The notes beneath the pieces were generated by a model. The model ran no database searches. It was not told the DNA's origin and worked only from the letters and a program-made list of their open reading frames with translations. Shown here piece by piece: positions 43,190 through 53,504 of a stretch of 64,000 bases of DNA; the stretch's first letter is position 1; each line of letters starts with the position of its first letter. A program made the translations under genes and the position numbers. Source of the stretch: Microglena sp. YARC (Eukaryota > Chlorophyta > Chlorophyceae > Chlamydomonadales > Chlamydomonadaceae); contig CM039463.1 of the NCBI GenBank assembly GCA_022414725.1, positions 35,715,781-35,779,780 on the forward strand. The letters run 5' to 3'.

Positions 43190-44246
43190 TATCTCCATAG
43201 GTGCCTAAGTCCGAAAACGCCCTATGTCGATACAAGAATGTGATACAGAGCTGTACATGGCCCAAACTGCTCGGAATCGAATTCTGTCAGGCTCATATTG
43301 TTCGCGACGGTGTCAGCTATGTGCGCAGCTACTTTTCGTGCGCGTTCGCATCTGGTCGCGAGCAGCCTTGTTCGGCAGGCCGGTGGCAGTACATCAGATG
43401 TGCGATAATTAGTGATACAAATCCAGATCGCGTCAGATACGAGGCCGCGCGAGCTATTCCGAAGAAAGGCACCTCGGGACGAAAGGCTTATCGAACCCCT
43501 ATTACAAGGTCGGAGGCTGCGCTTCAGCCTTGGCCTCGGAATCTACTGAAATAGCTGTACATCTCAAGATTTCACCTCCCTGTGGCCTACCACACCATGG
43601 CTCAGGATTAGGGTGTGTTTTCAATGATCTACCCCAAATCAAAAACTGAGTTCAGATGTGGATGTTTGAAGACAAATTTAAAAAAAAGTTTGTTTTTTGA
43701 ATTTATTTTCAAAAAATATTTGAATTTTGAATTTTGAATTTTCGAAAAAAAAGAAAAAGTTGTTATGCACGCTATATCTTGAGATAGAGCAAAACCGAGG
43801 CCCAAAATGTTTCAATATAGGCTGTGCAACTCTGACCTAGACTTAGTACACCCACGAAATGTAAATAATCAGTGTTTTGGGGGTCTGTACTCAACTGTAC
43901 TGCCTGTGTACTGCCTTCCAAGACCTTCCGTAATAACTACTGGTAGGGAACGACGTTACACAACATTTGTACACAGTGTTCTTTTAAAATGGCTTGTTTC
44001 GGTCGCGATAGGCTCCGTATCACTTCCTACGTAAAACCCGTATCGACTTAGGGAACCCCATAGTAACAAATTAGCATGTTTCACTTGACCTGGTCCCCAC
44101 CATTTGAGAAAACCCAAATCCGAGTATTTGTGTGTTGAACTGATGTGGTTGGGCAACTTAGCAAAACAACTTTGTTTTTGGACTTGAGGGCATAGGCTCA
44201 ATCCATCCGTATCACTCAGGGTCTGACTTAGGCACCTATGGAGATA
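43190..44246. mobile_element. 1,057-bp TIR DNA transposon, superfamily unknown
   Basis: Perfect 22-bp TIRs: left begins TATCTCCATAGGTGCCTAAG, right (44225-44246) is its exact inverse complement. CAA flanks both ends, perhaps a 3-bp TSD. Base composition differs from the surrounding A-rich array. It inserted into a copy of the KU80 acceptor repeat, so it is younger than that array. Confidence 0.85.
43201..43554 (+). CDS. Cys-containing 117-aa frame in the TIR element
   Basis: Open from just inside the left TIR to TAG at 43552; the first codon is GTG, so the start is uncertain and the first ATG-like start lies elsewhere. Non-repetitive and Arg/Cys-rich (CRYKNVIQSCTWPKLLGIEF, FCQAHIVRDGVSYVRSYFSC), ending basic. 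No transposase DDE motif recognised. Could be a fragment of the element's protein or a captured gene piece. Confidence 0.4.
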   Translation: MPKSENALCRYKNVIQSCTWPKLLGIEFCQAHIVRDGVSYVRSYFSCAFASGREQPCSAGRWQYIRCAIISDTNPDRVRYEAARAIPKKGTSGRKAYRTPITRSEAALQPWPRNLLK

Positions 44247-45890
44247 CAAAAAACACAAATTAAAATAAAAATGAAAATAAATAAGTCAAACTATGTGTGT
44301 CGTGACATGGTGCAGACAGTATCTTAGGGCCATGTCTTGTTTGATCACTTTGAGAAGAGCAAGATAAATATTAAAATTCAAAATAAAATAAAATAAAAAT
44401 GGAAATAAATTATAATACAATACAAAATATATACAAAATAAAATGAAAATGAAAATAAGTCAAACTGTGTGTGTCGTGACATGGTGCAGATCGCATCCCA
44501 GGGCCATGTCTTGTTTGGTCACTTTGAGAAGAGCAAGATAAAAAAAATGGAAATAAATTAGTCGAATTGTATGTGTCGTGGCATGGTGCAGGTCATAACC
44601 CAGGGCCATGTCTTGTTTGGTCACTTTGAGAGGAGCAAGATAAAAAAAATGGAAATAAATTATTCGAATTGTATGTGTCGTGGCTTGGTGCAGGTCATAA
44701 CCCAGGGCCTTGTCCTGTTTGGTCGCCTTGAGAAAAGCATGTATTTCACACTTGCTAGCCAATGCATATAATGAGCCATATTTGAGAGACAATTGAGAAA
44801 TAAATTCAAATGCAAAAACAAATAAAAATGGAAAGCAATCGATGAGAGGAAATAAATTAGTCAAAGTGTATAAGTCGTGGCATGGTCGTATCCCAGGGCC
44901 CTGTCTTGGTTGGTTGCCTTGAGAAGAGCATGCTCAAATACAAAATACAAAAATAAATCAATAGAAATAAATTAGTCAAACCGTATGTGTCATTCCATTG
45001 TGCAGGTCTTATTCCAGGGCCCTGTCTTGGTTAGTTGCCTTGAGAAGAGCATGCTCAAATACAAAATACAAAAATAAATCAATGGAAATGCATGAGCCCA
45101 ACTGTATGTGTCGCGGCATGATGCAGGTCGTAACCCAGGGCAGGGCCTTGTCTTGTTTGGTTGCCTTGAGAAGAACATGAGTACCACCCTTGCTAGCCAA
45201 TGCATAGAATGGGCCTTATTTTAGAGACAATTGGGAAATGAATTTAATTACAAAATAAAATAAAACAATGGAAATGCATGAGTCCAACTGTATGTGTCGC
45301 GGCATGATGCAGGTCGTAACCCAGGGCCCTGTCTTATTTGGTCGCCGTTAGAAGAGCATGATCAAATACAAAATAAAATAAATCAATGGAAATCATTGAT
45401 TCAAAATGTATGTGTCCTGGCATGAGTACATGATGCAGGTCGTATCCCAGGGCCCTGTCTTGTTTGGTTGCCTTGAGAAGAGCATGATCAAATACAAAAT
45501 ACAAAAATAAATCAATGGAAATAAATTAGTCAAACCGTATGTGCCATTCCATTGTGCAGGTCGTATCTCAGGTCCCTGTCTTGTTTGGTTGCCTTGAGAA
45601 AAGCATGATAAATGATCAATTAAAATACAACATAAAATAAATACTAAAATAATAATAAATGAAATGTCATACATATATGAGATACTTAAAATAAATAATA
45701 ACACAATATAATACTAGCAATAAAACAATAAATATAATATAACAATATAATACTAATAAATAATGTGGATATAAACGACTAATAAATAATAAATAATGTG
45801 GATATAAACGAGTCAAATAATGTGGATATAAACGACTAATAAATAATAAATAATGTGGATATAAACTGTATGTGTCATTTCACCATACAG

Positions 45891-45995
45891 GTCATATCCC
45901 AAGGCCCTGTCTTGTTTGGTTGCCTTGAGAAAAGCATGTGTTTCACACTTGTACGCCAATGCATACAATGACTTCCTTGAAGAGCTGCTCATCAG
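45891..45995 (+). CDS. KU80: KU80 exon, C-terminal helical domain
   Basis: 105 bp, acceptor CACCATACAG, donor CAG|GTGGGT. With the AG from the previous exon it encodes RSYPKALSCLVALRKACVSH then LYANAYNDFLEELL. This matches plant Ku80 (YEKAVECLVALRKGC......FNDFL..L) and the human C-terminal domain. Phase two in, two out. This is the first copy containing acceptor, full exon and donor; downstream copies lack a matching acceptor start. Confidence 0.9.
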
Positions 45996-46095
45996 GTGGG
46001 TGCCGGTGGCTGACTGACGGGGTTTTTTGTTGGTTGGTTGTGTGTGTGCGTGTTTGTCTCTTTGGTTGTTTGGCTAACTGACTGGTGTTTTTGTT

Positions 46096-46795
46096 GGATG
46101 GTTGGTTGGTTGGTTGCCTTGAGAAAAGCATGTGTTTCACACTTGTACACCAATGCATACAATGACTTCCTTGAAGAGCTGCTCAACAGGTGAGTCTCGG
46201 TGGCTGGATGGCTGGTGTTGTTTGTGTGGGTGGTGGGTGGGTGTGGGTGGGTGGGTGGGTGGACTTCCTTGAAGAGCTGCTCAACAGGTGAGTCTCGGTG
46301 GCTGGCTGGCTGATGTTGGTTGGTTGGTTGTGTGTTTGTGTGTTTATTTGGTTGGTTGGTTGTGTGTGTGTTTGTGTGTTTATTTGGTTGGTTGGTTGGC
46401 TGGTTGCGTTGAGAAAAGCATGTGTTTCACACTTGTATGCCAATGCGTACAATGACTTCCTGCATGAGCTACTCAACAGGTGGGTACCGGTAGCTGGCTG
46501 GATGGTGTTGGTTGGTTGTGTGTGTGTTTGTGTGTTTATTAATTTGGTTGGTTGGTTGGTTGGTTGGCTGGTTGCCTTGAGAAGAGCATGTGTTTCACAC
46601 TTGTACGCCAATGCAGACAATGACTTCCTCCAGGAGCTACTCAACAGGTGCGTATAGATGACTGGTGTTGGTTGGTCGTGTGTGTGTGTGGTTCTTTGGT
46701 TGGTTGGTTGGTTGGCTGGTTGCCTTGAGAAAAGTATGTGTTTCACACTTGTACGCCAATGCAGACAATGACTTCCTGCATGAGCTACTCAACAG
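46096..46795 (+). pseudogene. KU80: Downstream copies of the KU80 45891 exon 3' part plus donor
   Basis: Copies ending at 46189, 46289, 46479, 46648 and 46795 carry TTGCCTTGAGAAAAGCATGT, CACTTGTACGCCAATGCATA and CTCAACAGGTGRGT, each starting out of a (GGTT)n tract without an acceptor. Their coding frame is mostly intact. Confidence 0.87.
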
Positions 46796-47251
46796 GTGGG
46801 TACCGGTAGCTGGCTGGATGGTTTTGGTTGTTTGGTTGTGTTTTTGTTTCTTTGGTTGGTTGGTTGGTTGGTCGTGTGTGTGTTTGTTTCCTTGGTTGGG
46901 TGTTTGGTTGGTTGATAGGCTGGCTGGTGTTGTTTGTTTGGTTTTAGTTTTGTTTCTTTGGTTGGTTGGCTGACTGACTGGCGTTGTTTGGTTGTTTGTG
47001 TGTGTGTGTGTGTGTGTGTGTCTTTGATTGGTTGGTTGTTTGTTTGTGTGTGTGTGTCTTTGGTTGGTTGTTTGGTTGGTTGGTTGTGTGTGTATCTTTG
47101 TTTGTTTGTTTGTGTGTGTATGTGTCTTTGGTTGGTTGTTTGGTTGGTTGTTTGTGTGTGTATCTTTGGTTGGTTGTTGTTTGTTGTTGTGTGTGTGTGT
47201 GTGTCTTTGTTGTTTGTTTGTTTTGTGTGTGTGTGTCTTTGGTTGTTTGTT

Positions 47252-47284
<33 letters not shown>

Positions 47285-48045
47285 CTTTGGTTGTTGTTTG
47301 TTTGTTTGTGTGTGTGTGTGTGTCTTTGGTTGTTGTTTGTTGTGTGTGTGTGTGTGTGGTTGTGTGTGTGTGTGTGTGTGTGTGTGTGTCTTTTTGGTTG
47401 TTTTTGTTTGTGTGTGTGTGTGTGTCTTTGGTTGTTGTTGTTTGTGTGTGTGTGTTGTCTTTGGTTGGTTGTTTGTGTTGTTTGTTTGTTGTGTGTGTGT
47501 GTCTTTTTTGCTTTGGTTGTTTGTTTGTGTGTGTGTGTGTTTGTCTTTGGTTGGTTGGTTGGTTGGTTGTTGTGTGTGTGTGTGTGTGTGTGTGTGTCTT
47601 TGGTTGTTTGTTTGTTTGTTTGTGTGTGTGTGTGTGTCTTTGGTTGGTTGGTTGTTAGTTTGTGTGTGTGCGTGCGTGTGTCTTTGGTTGGTTGTTTGTT
47701 TGTTTGCGTGTGTGTGTGTCTTTGGTTGGTTGGTTGGTTGTGTGTATGTGTGTCTTTCGTTGGTTGGTTGGTTGTGTGTGTGTGTGTGTGTGTGTCTTTG
47801 GTTGTTTGTTTGTTTATTTGTTTGCGTGTGTGTGTGTGTCTTTGGTTGGTTGGTTGGTTGGTTGTGTGTATGTGTGTCTTTGGTTGGTTGGTTGGTTGTT
47901 TTGTGTGTGTGTGTGTCTTTGGTTGTTTGTTTGTTTGTTTGTTTGTGTGTGTGTGTCTTTGGTTGGTTGGTTGGTTGGTTGGTTGGTTGGTTGTGTTGCT
48001 TTGGTTGGTTGGTTGTGTGTGTGTCTTAGGTTGGTTGGTTGGTTG
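46796..48045. repeat. GTTTG/GTGTGT/GGTTGGTT array
   Basis: Units of GTGTGTGTGTCTTTGGTTG and GGTTGGTTGTTTGTTTG. All + frames are open for hundreds of codons as Cys/Val/Leu/Trp; low complexity. Confidence 0.95.
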
Positions 48046-48122
48046 GTTGCCTTGAGAAGAGCCAGTGTTTCACACTTGCACGCCGATGCATCTAACGAAG
48101 TTCTTTAATAGCTGCTCAACAG
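48046..48122 (+). pseudogene. KU80: Most distal, decayed copy of the KU80 45891 exon
   Basis: TTGCCTTGAGAAGAGCCAGT ... CTGCTCAACAGGTGGGT, with an indel and an in-frame stop in CTTTAATAGC. Confidence 0.8.
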
Positions 48123-48249
48123 GTGGGTATAGGTGACTGGCTGGCTGGTGTTGTTTGTTTGAGTGTTCGTGTACGTGTTTTGTTTGCATTGTTTTGTTGC
48201 TTTGTTTGTTTGTTTGTTTGTTCATTTGTCTCTTTGTGCTTAGCTATCT

Positions 48250-48299
48250 GTTTATGGATGGATGGATGGATGGATGGATGGATGGATGGATGGATGGAT
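48250..48299. repeat. (GGAT)n microsatellite
   Basis: Eleven or so GGAT units. Confidence 0.95.
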
Positions 48300-48304
48300 T
48301 TTTG

Positions 48305-48740
48305 TATTCATACAATAGGGATGATATTAAATGCATAGTAAATATATATTTAAACTATTATGTATGCAATAGTTCAACGTACGCTAACTTATTAAACAAT
48401 AGGGATGATATTAAATGCAAAGCAGGACTGCTTCTTCAAGCTCACAACTTAAATGTCGAATCAGAAAGGAGTACCTCTCGTTCTGGTAGAATTTGCAGGT
48501 GCTGTGATATGATGGTTGACGGTAGAAGAATAGTCGAAGATAAAATGCATTTCATATTAGAATGTCCGTTATACGCTGAGGATAGAAAAAAAGTTTTTGG
48601 GAAAATGAACATTGAACCTGAGTTGGTGGATAAAAACTCCAGTATGAAGCTGGTCATGATTCCTAATTCCTTTGAAGGTTGGGCAAGTCCCTTTAGCCTA
48701 TTTGGCCTACCCCTGGACTGTAACATAATTACATACCCCC
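48305..48740 (+). mobile_element. LINE 3' fragment, copy 1
   Basis: Encodes the typical end of a non-LTR retrotransposon reverse-transcriptase protein: CRCCDMMVDGRRIVEDKMHF, then ILECPLYAEDRKKVFG, the CxxC...H...C-like motif downstream of the RT domain. The frame continues to LFGLPLDCN; the DNA then carries the family end CTACCCCTGGACTGTAACAT and a poly-C run. 5' truncated, as usual for LINEs. TGATATTAAATGCAWAG occurs twice (48311, 48407). Confidence 0.8.
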
Positions 48741-48744
48741 CCCC

Positions 48745-49000
48745 CCCCCCCCCCTTCTCCTAACCCGACTTCACCTCCCCCCCCCCCCACACACACACAC
48801 ACACACACAACCACACACACACACAAATGCATCCACCACGCACACACAACCACACACACACAAATGCCACCACACACACACACACACAACCACACACACA
48901 CAAATGCACCCACCACACACACACAACCACACACACACAACCACACACACAACCACACACACAACCCTGGACTGTAACATACACACACGAATACACAACA
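48745..49000. repeat. Poly-C and (CA)n low complexity
   Basis: C-runs and ACACACAACCACACACACA. Frames on both strands are artefacts. Confidence 0.92.
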
Positions 49001-49400
49001 GGTACAAGGCGCCTGCAGCTCTGCTCCCCACCTCTGCTCCCCCACATCTGCTCCCCACCTCTGCTCCCCCACCTCTGCTCCCCCACCTCTGCTCCCCACC
49101 TCTGCTCCCCCACCTCTGCTCCCCACCTCTGCTCCCCACCTCTGCTCCCCACCTCTGCTCCCCCACCTCTGCTCCCCACATCTGCTCCCCCACCTCTGCT
49201 CCCCACCTCTGCTCCCCACCTAAGCTCCACCACATATGCTCCCCACCTCTGCTCCCCCACCTCTGCTCCCCCACCTCTGCTCCCCACCTCTGCTCCCCCA
49301 CCTCTGCTCCCCCACCTCTGCTCCCCCACCTCTGCTCCCCCACCTAAGCTCCACCACATATGCTCCCCCACCTCTGCTCCCCCACCTCTGCTCCACACAC
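49001..49400 (+). repeat. KU80: CTCTGCTCCCCCAC array seeded by a KU80 exon start
   Basis: Begins CACAACAGGTACAAGGCGCC, a copy of the acceptor and first bases of the 49411 exon, then about 27 units of CTCTGCTCCCCACC (14-15 bp), with an AAGCTCCACCACATATGCTC variant twice. Confidence 0.9.
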
Positions 49401-49410
49401 CACACAACAG

Positions 49411-49654
49411 GTACAAGGCACATGCAGCTCACAGCGACTTCGTGGTCAACATGGTCGCCGAGGGCCAGCCAGGGTCAACTTCCGAACCCCAGGTCCTGCT
49501 GCCCATCCACAAGGAAGAGGTCCCCTCCTCCATCACGAGCAAGTCAGAGGCAGAAGCTTTTGTCGCTACAAATAGCGTTTTCAGTGGGCCAGAGGTGGTG
49601 CAAGCTGCTGCTGTAGACCTCACAGCCGAGGATGACTTTGATGACATGGAGTGA
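49411..49654 (+). CDS. KU80: KU80 terminal exon
   Basis: Acceptor CACACAACAG; the AG of the previous exon plus G makes Arg, then YKAHAAHSDFVVNMVAEG and so on to TGA at 49652. The tail ends AAAVDLTAEDDFDDME, a short acidic end reminiscent of the acidic Ku80 C-terminus (EEGGDVDDLLDMI in vertebrates, where it binds DNA-PKcs). Whether it binds a kinase here is unknown. All phases from 41332 to here agree. Confidence 0.9.
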
Positions 49655-49659
49655 GGGTA

Positions 49660-49918
49660 GTTTAAGTGCTGCTGTAGACCAGGGAACTTCAAATGGCCAA
49701 ATTGGCCAGCGCTTTAGCACACTTGAAAACAAAAAAACTGCGCTTTGTAGTGCAAAAAGCGCAACAATTGCTTGCTGCGCCCACAGGGGGTTGCAAAAAA
49801 CTGCGCTTAAAGCGCAGAGGGGGTCAAAAAGTCAGCACTCAAAAGCGCAGAAGCGCGCGCTTTGAATTACCCTGCTGTGGACCTCACAGCTGAGGACGAC
49901 TTTGATGACATGGAGTGA
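49660..49918 (+). pseudogene. KU80: Duplicate of the KU80 stop region, split by a MITE
   Basis: GTGCTGCTGTAGAC, then a 195-bp MITE, then CTGTGGACCTCACAGCTGAG and GACTTTGATGACATGGAGTG, a second copy of the last 15 codons and stop. It shows tandem duplication of the gene end before the MITE arrived. Confidence 0.9.
49680..49874 (+). mobile_element. hAT-like MITE, family C, copy 2
   Basis: 195 bp, ends CAGGGAACTTCAAATGG and TTTGAATTACCCTG; 8-bp TSD CTGTAGAC/CTGTGGAC with one mismatch. Very similar to the 1790 copy (GCCAAATTGGCCAGCGCTT, GGGGTCAAAAAGTCAGC). Confidence 0.9.
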
Positions 49919-49967
49919 GGGAGGTCAAAGTCCGAGGCGTCAGTTTGAGGGGGCAGCCCGCTTGCTT

Positions 49968-50455
49968 GCACTGGGTCCAACCACCAACCTATACATGCAA
50001 TGTTGGTCTAGTAGTACACCACATCGCTTAAATGACAAAGAGTCGGGGGTTTGGTTCGCCCTACGGTCGCTCTTAGCGTCGCAGGTCGTTGTCAACCGCG
50101 ATGGTAGCTTGTCCAGTCGAGGTGGTAGACCGTTCTCTGCCCGTGTACGACGGGTTCCCTTAATACCACGCCCCACTAGGCTTTATCATTTTTTTCTAAA
50201 TGCAATCAATGAGAAACCAAAGTAGTTGCTCATGATCTTTCTGATCGTCATGGCAAAAAAGAGTAATGAGAACGCGTGGTTGGGCGCGGTATTAAGGGAG
50301 CTCTGGCTTACGGTGGTGGGGAACGGGCTGCTACTCTACCTGGACAAAGCTACCATAGCGGTTGACAGCAACCGCGAACACTAAAGCGCACCCGTAGGGA
50401 TTCGAACCCCGCACCTTCTTGTTTTGACGTGCTCTACCATTGAGCCAAGGGAGAT
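49968..50455 (-). mobile_element. tRNA-derived SINE (type 2), copy 2, with nested SINE
   Basis: The - strand head TGGCTCAATGGTAGAGCACG and GGGTTCGAATCCCTACGG is the best preserved tRNA-like head here. The body matches 3635-3935 (CAATCAATGAGAAACCAAAG, TTGCTCATGATCTTTCTGAT). The body is interrupted by the type 1 SINE at 50003-50195. Confidence 0.78.
50003..50195 (+). mobile_element. tRNA-derived SINE (type 1), copy 3, nested
   Basis: TTGGTCTAGTAGTACACCAC and GGGGTTTGGTTCGCCC head, tail GTCGTTGTCAACCGCGATGG to CCACTAGGCTTTATC. ATGCAAT occurs on both sides (49997, 50203), a possible TSD. Confidence 0.82.
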
Positions 50456-50715
50456 GAACGGTTGAGGACAGGATTGTGCATGGGGTACCCCCAGCTCTGC
50501 TGCCTGAGACGCAACCAATTGTATAGCCTGCGTCCTGCGATGCAACGGACCCTTCCTTTTGGTCAACAGACCCTCCACACGTTGCTTCCTGCGACGCAAC
50601 GGATCCCTCGACGTTGTGTCTGCCACGGAGGAGGCAGCGTTCTGTACATCCCTGGTTGAGGACAGGGTTGTGCAGAGGGACTACAAGATCTGCATCATGA
50701 GACGCAATCGGTTTC
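50456..50715. other. Region with CTGCGACGCAACGGA repeats, no gene called
   Basis: TGCGAYGCAACGGAYCC recurs (50537, 50589) and GGTTGAGGACAGGRTTGTGC occurs at 50460 and 50655, so the block is an imperfect tandem duplication. Open frames are short and repeat-driven. Confidence 0.5.
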
Positions 50716-51005
50716 AAAATCTGTGTCTGAATCAAAATCTGTGTCTGTCTGTGTCAAAATCTCTGTCTGTGTCTGTCTGTCTGTCTGTCTGTCTCAAAAT
50801 CTTTGTCTGTTTCTGTTTCGAAATCTGTTTCTGTTCCTGTGTCATAATCTGTTCCTGCGTCATAATCTGTTCCTGTGTCATAATCTGTTTCTGTGTCTGT
50901 GTCATAATCTGCGTCTGTGTTTGTGTCTGAGTCAAAATCTGTGTCCGTGTCTGTGTCCGTGTTTGTGTCTATTCCAAAATCCGTGCCTGTATCTGTGTCA
51001 AAATC
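50716..51005. repeat. AATCTGTGTCTGTGTC array
   Basis: 12-18 bp units TCAAAATCTGTGTCTGTGTC with CATAATCTGTTCCTGTGT variants. Confidence 0.9.
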
Positions 51006-51019
51006 TACATCATGAGACG

Positions 51020-51625
51020 CATTGGAATCTACGTTCCATGAGTCAAAATCTACGTTTCATGGGCCCAATTCCGCGTCTCGTGAGCCGACATCTACGTTTC
51101 ATGGGCCCAATTCCACGTCTCGTGGACCGAAATCTACTTTACATGAGCCTAAATCTACGTTTCAAGATTCAAATCTACATTTCATGGGCCTAAATCCACG
51201 TCTCGTGGCCCAAAATCTACTTTGCATGAGCCCAAATCTACGTTTCATGATTCCAAATCTACTTTTCATGGGCCCAAATCCACGTCTCGTGGGCCAAATC
51301 TACTTTGAATGAGCCCTTATCTACGTTTCATGAATCAAAATCTACGTTTCATGGTCCAAAATCTACTTTGCATGAGCCCAAATCTACGTTTCATTATTCA
51401 AAATCTACGTCTCGTGGGCCGAAATCTACTTTGCACAAGCCCAAATCTACGTCTCGTGGGCCAAAATCTACGTTTCATGAGTCAATATCTACGAATCATG
51501 AGCCTAAATCCACGTCTCGTGGGCCGAAATCTAATTTGCATGAGCCCAAATCTACGTTTCATGAGTCAAAATCTACGTTTCATAGGCCGAAATCGATGCC
51601 TCGTGAGCCAACATCTACGTTTTCA
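51020..51625. repeat. 21-22 bp minisatellite, AAATCTACGTTTCATGAGCC type
   Basis: About 28 units with three subtypes: TTTCATGAGTC, TCTCGTGGGCC and TTGCATGAGCC. The 21-bp period gives 7-residue peptide repeats (KSTFHEP) in more than one frame; no start or gene context supports translation. Confidence 0.92.
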
Positions 51626-51729
51626 TCGTCATGGACCCTCCAAAACTCCAGACTCCCAAGCAAAGTTCATAGCTGTCTGATGTGTTATTTCTCTTTCTCG
51701 TAATTCCGGACAGGTCATGTGGATGGAGG

Positions 51730-51885
51730 TATAGCTTAGGCCTATTTGGCCTACCCCTGGACTGTACCTACATACAAAGCAAGTTTGCCCCTGGACGTAC
51801 AAGTTGCTCTGACCTCCGTGCATGGTCTGTGTACCGGACTACCTGTATGTTGTTACAGGTCAGGGGTAGCCACTAGCCAAATAGG
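51730..51885. mobile_element. LINE 3'-tail copies in inverted arrangement
   Basis: AGGCCTATTTGGCCTACCCC at 51741 (direct) and CAGGGGTAGCCACTAGCCAA at 51860 (inverse, diverged) form an imperfect inverted repeat. Confidence 0.55.
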
Positions 51886-52129
51886 ACAAAGCAACTTGCC
51901 CAACCATGATATCAAGAGGGGCGAAAAGGGTAAGACTGATGAACTGAACCTGGTGTTGCCCCCATGGTCAAATTGCTGGCTGAAGCTATGTACCCAAATT
52001 CAAGTTCAAGTTCGCCAGCATGAGAATGTTAATAAATGGAGCGTTATAAATGGAGTAACAAAAACCGTGTTGTATATTTCACTATTCCATCTATTAGTTC
52101 AGTGCAGTGCATACGATAAAAACAAGAAA

Positions 52130-52345
52130 CAAGTCCTATGCTGCGTCGCAAGCGACGCGGAGAATGGCGGAGAGTCATGGCAACAGAACGATAGGTGGCA
52201 ACGATGGAGCTGACCGAAGCCACTTAGTTACGAGACAGTTGGCTGACTGGTCAGGCATTGTCTCGGTTGTTGGTCGGACGGACAAACAGACAAAGGGGTG
52301 AATCTGGGGCTCCCGTCCCCAGGAGGGGGGGGGGGGGGGGGGCTC
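52130..52345 (-). repeat. Dispersed repeat family A, copy 5 (reverse)
   Basis: GCTGCGTCGCAAGCGACGCG, then GTCGGACGGACAAACAGACA and a G-run in place of the GGGGGCTCC palindrome, ending CTCTGCCAAAAA. Confidence 0.8.
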
Positions 52346-52680
52346 TGCCAAAAAGGGCAGGTTGCAGAGCTCAACCTACTGCGCGACGATGTGAACAACA
52401 ACTGAGCTTCATACCCAAGAGCGTTGCGACTTCATTCGATGTGAACGACAACTTCACACGACGACAACCAAGTCCAAGTTCAAGAACGACAACCAAGGTT
52501 AAGTTCAAGTTCAAGAACAGCAACTACACACAATGTGTACAACAACTTCATACCCATGAGTACTACATTTTTATACTCAAGAGCATGGTGACATGTAACT
52601 CCATGAGCTACTCAAGAACATGTCCTTCGATTACTACAGACATTCGTGTAGTTGCCCAGTAGCAACATCTATAATACGAT
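52346..52680. other. CAAGTTCAAGAACGACAAC-rich, no gene called
   Basis: Short imperfect repeats of AAGTTCAAG and ACGACAACT. Nothing gene-like. Confidence 0.5.
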
Positions 52681-52684
52681 GATT

Positions 52685-53215
52685 AGGACTTGTGTCTGTT
52701 CATCTAAACTTGTGCCTGTCCATATAAACTTGTGCCTATTCATATAAACGTGTGTCTATTCATCTAAATTAGGACTTGTATCTATTCATCTACATGAGGA
52801 CTTGTGTCTATTCATCTACATTAGGACTTGAGTCTATGCATCTACATTAGGACTTGTGCCTATTCATCTACATGAGGACTTCTGTCTATTCGTCTACATT
52901 ATGACTTGTGTATATTCATCTACATTATGACTTGTGTCTATAAATCTACATCAGGACCTGTGTCTATTCATCTACATCAGGACTTGTGTCTATTCATCTA
53001 CATTAGGACTTGTGTCTATTCATCTACATTAGGACTTGTGTCTATTCATCTACATTAGGACTTGTGTCTATTCATCTACATTAGGACCTGTGTCTACTAA
53101 TCTAATTTAGGACTTGTATCTATAAATCTACATTAGGACCTGTGTCTATTCATCTAAATTAGGACTTGTGCCTAACATATAAATAAGGACTCGTGTCTTA
53201 CATCTAGACGACAAT
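52685..53215. repeat. 26-bp minisatellite
   Basis: About 20 units of AGGACTTGTGTCTATTCATC followed by TACATT. Confidence 0.93.
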
Positions 53216-53504
53216 GATTAGGAATTGTGTACTAAGTGTGTGTTAGGGTGTACGCACAAGGTGCATCTAGCTCGGTTCGGTCTAGTAGAGTGGAGGTAAT
53301 GAGAGTGTGGAGTTTGGTTCTGTCTAATACGGTGTTAAGTAAGAAGTGTACTTTGAGAATGCAGTGCAGTGTACATCGCAGTACATCAATCGTACATGTT
53401 GCGGCAATGCACAGAACATGTGCTGTACAAACCACACATACATGAAGTACTGCCAGTGGTCCCATACAAGCATAAAATAACTGAAGCAGATTGTATTGTT
53501 ATCC

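Larger units (their letters stand above)
43086..45890 (+). repeat. KU80: Array of KU80 acceptor plus exon-start copies, AAAATAAAAT type
   Basis: About ten copies of GGTCGTATCCCAGGGCCCTG, TCTTGTTTGGTTGCCTTGAG and AAGAGCATG (the start of the exon at 45891), each followed by AAATACAAAATAAAAATGG. Seen near 43090, 44328, 44493, 44593, 44695, 44893, 45005, 45127, 45317, 45440 and 45562. Some carry the acceptor GTGCAG or ATGCAG; one extends further (44735-44765, CACACTTGCTAGCCAATGCA). A TIR element inserted at 43190 splits the array. Confidence 0.88.

Noticed and set aside
46934..48055. 373-codon Cys/Val/Leu/Trp-rich ORF
   Set aside because: Made of GTGTGT and GGTTGG repeats; two other frames are open too.
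50395..50455. Functional tRNA gene (GGGTTCGAATCC with TGGCTCAATGGTAGAGC)
   Set aside because: Part of a SINE family with a tail; acceptor stem does not pair properly.
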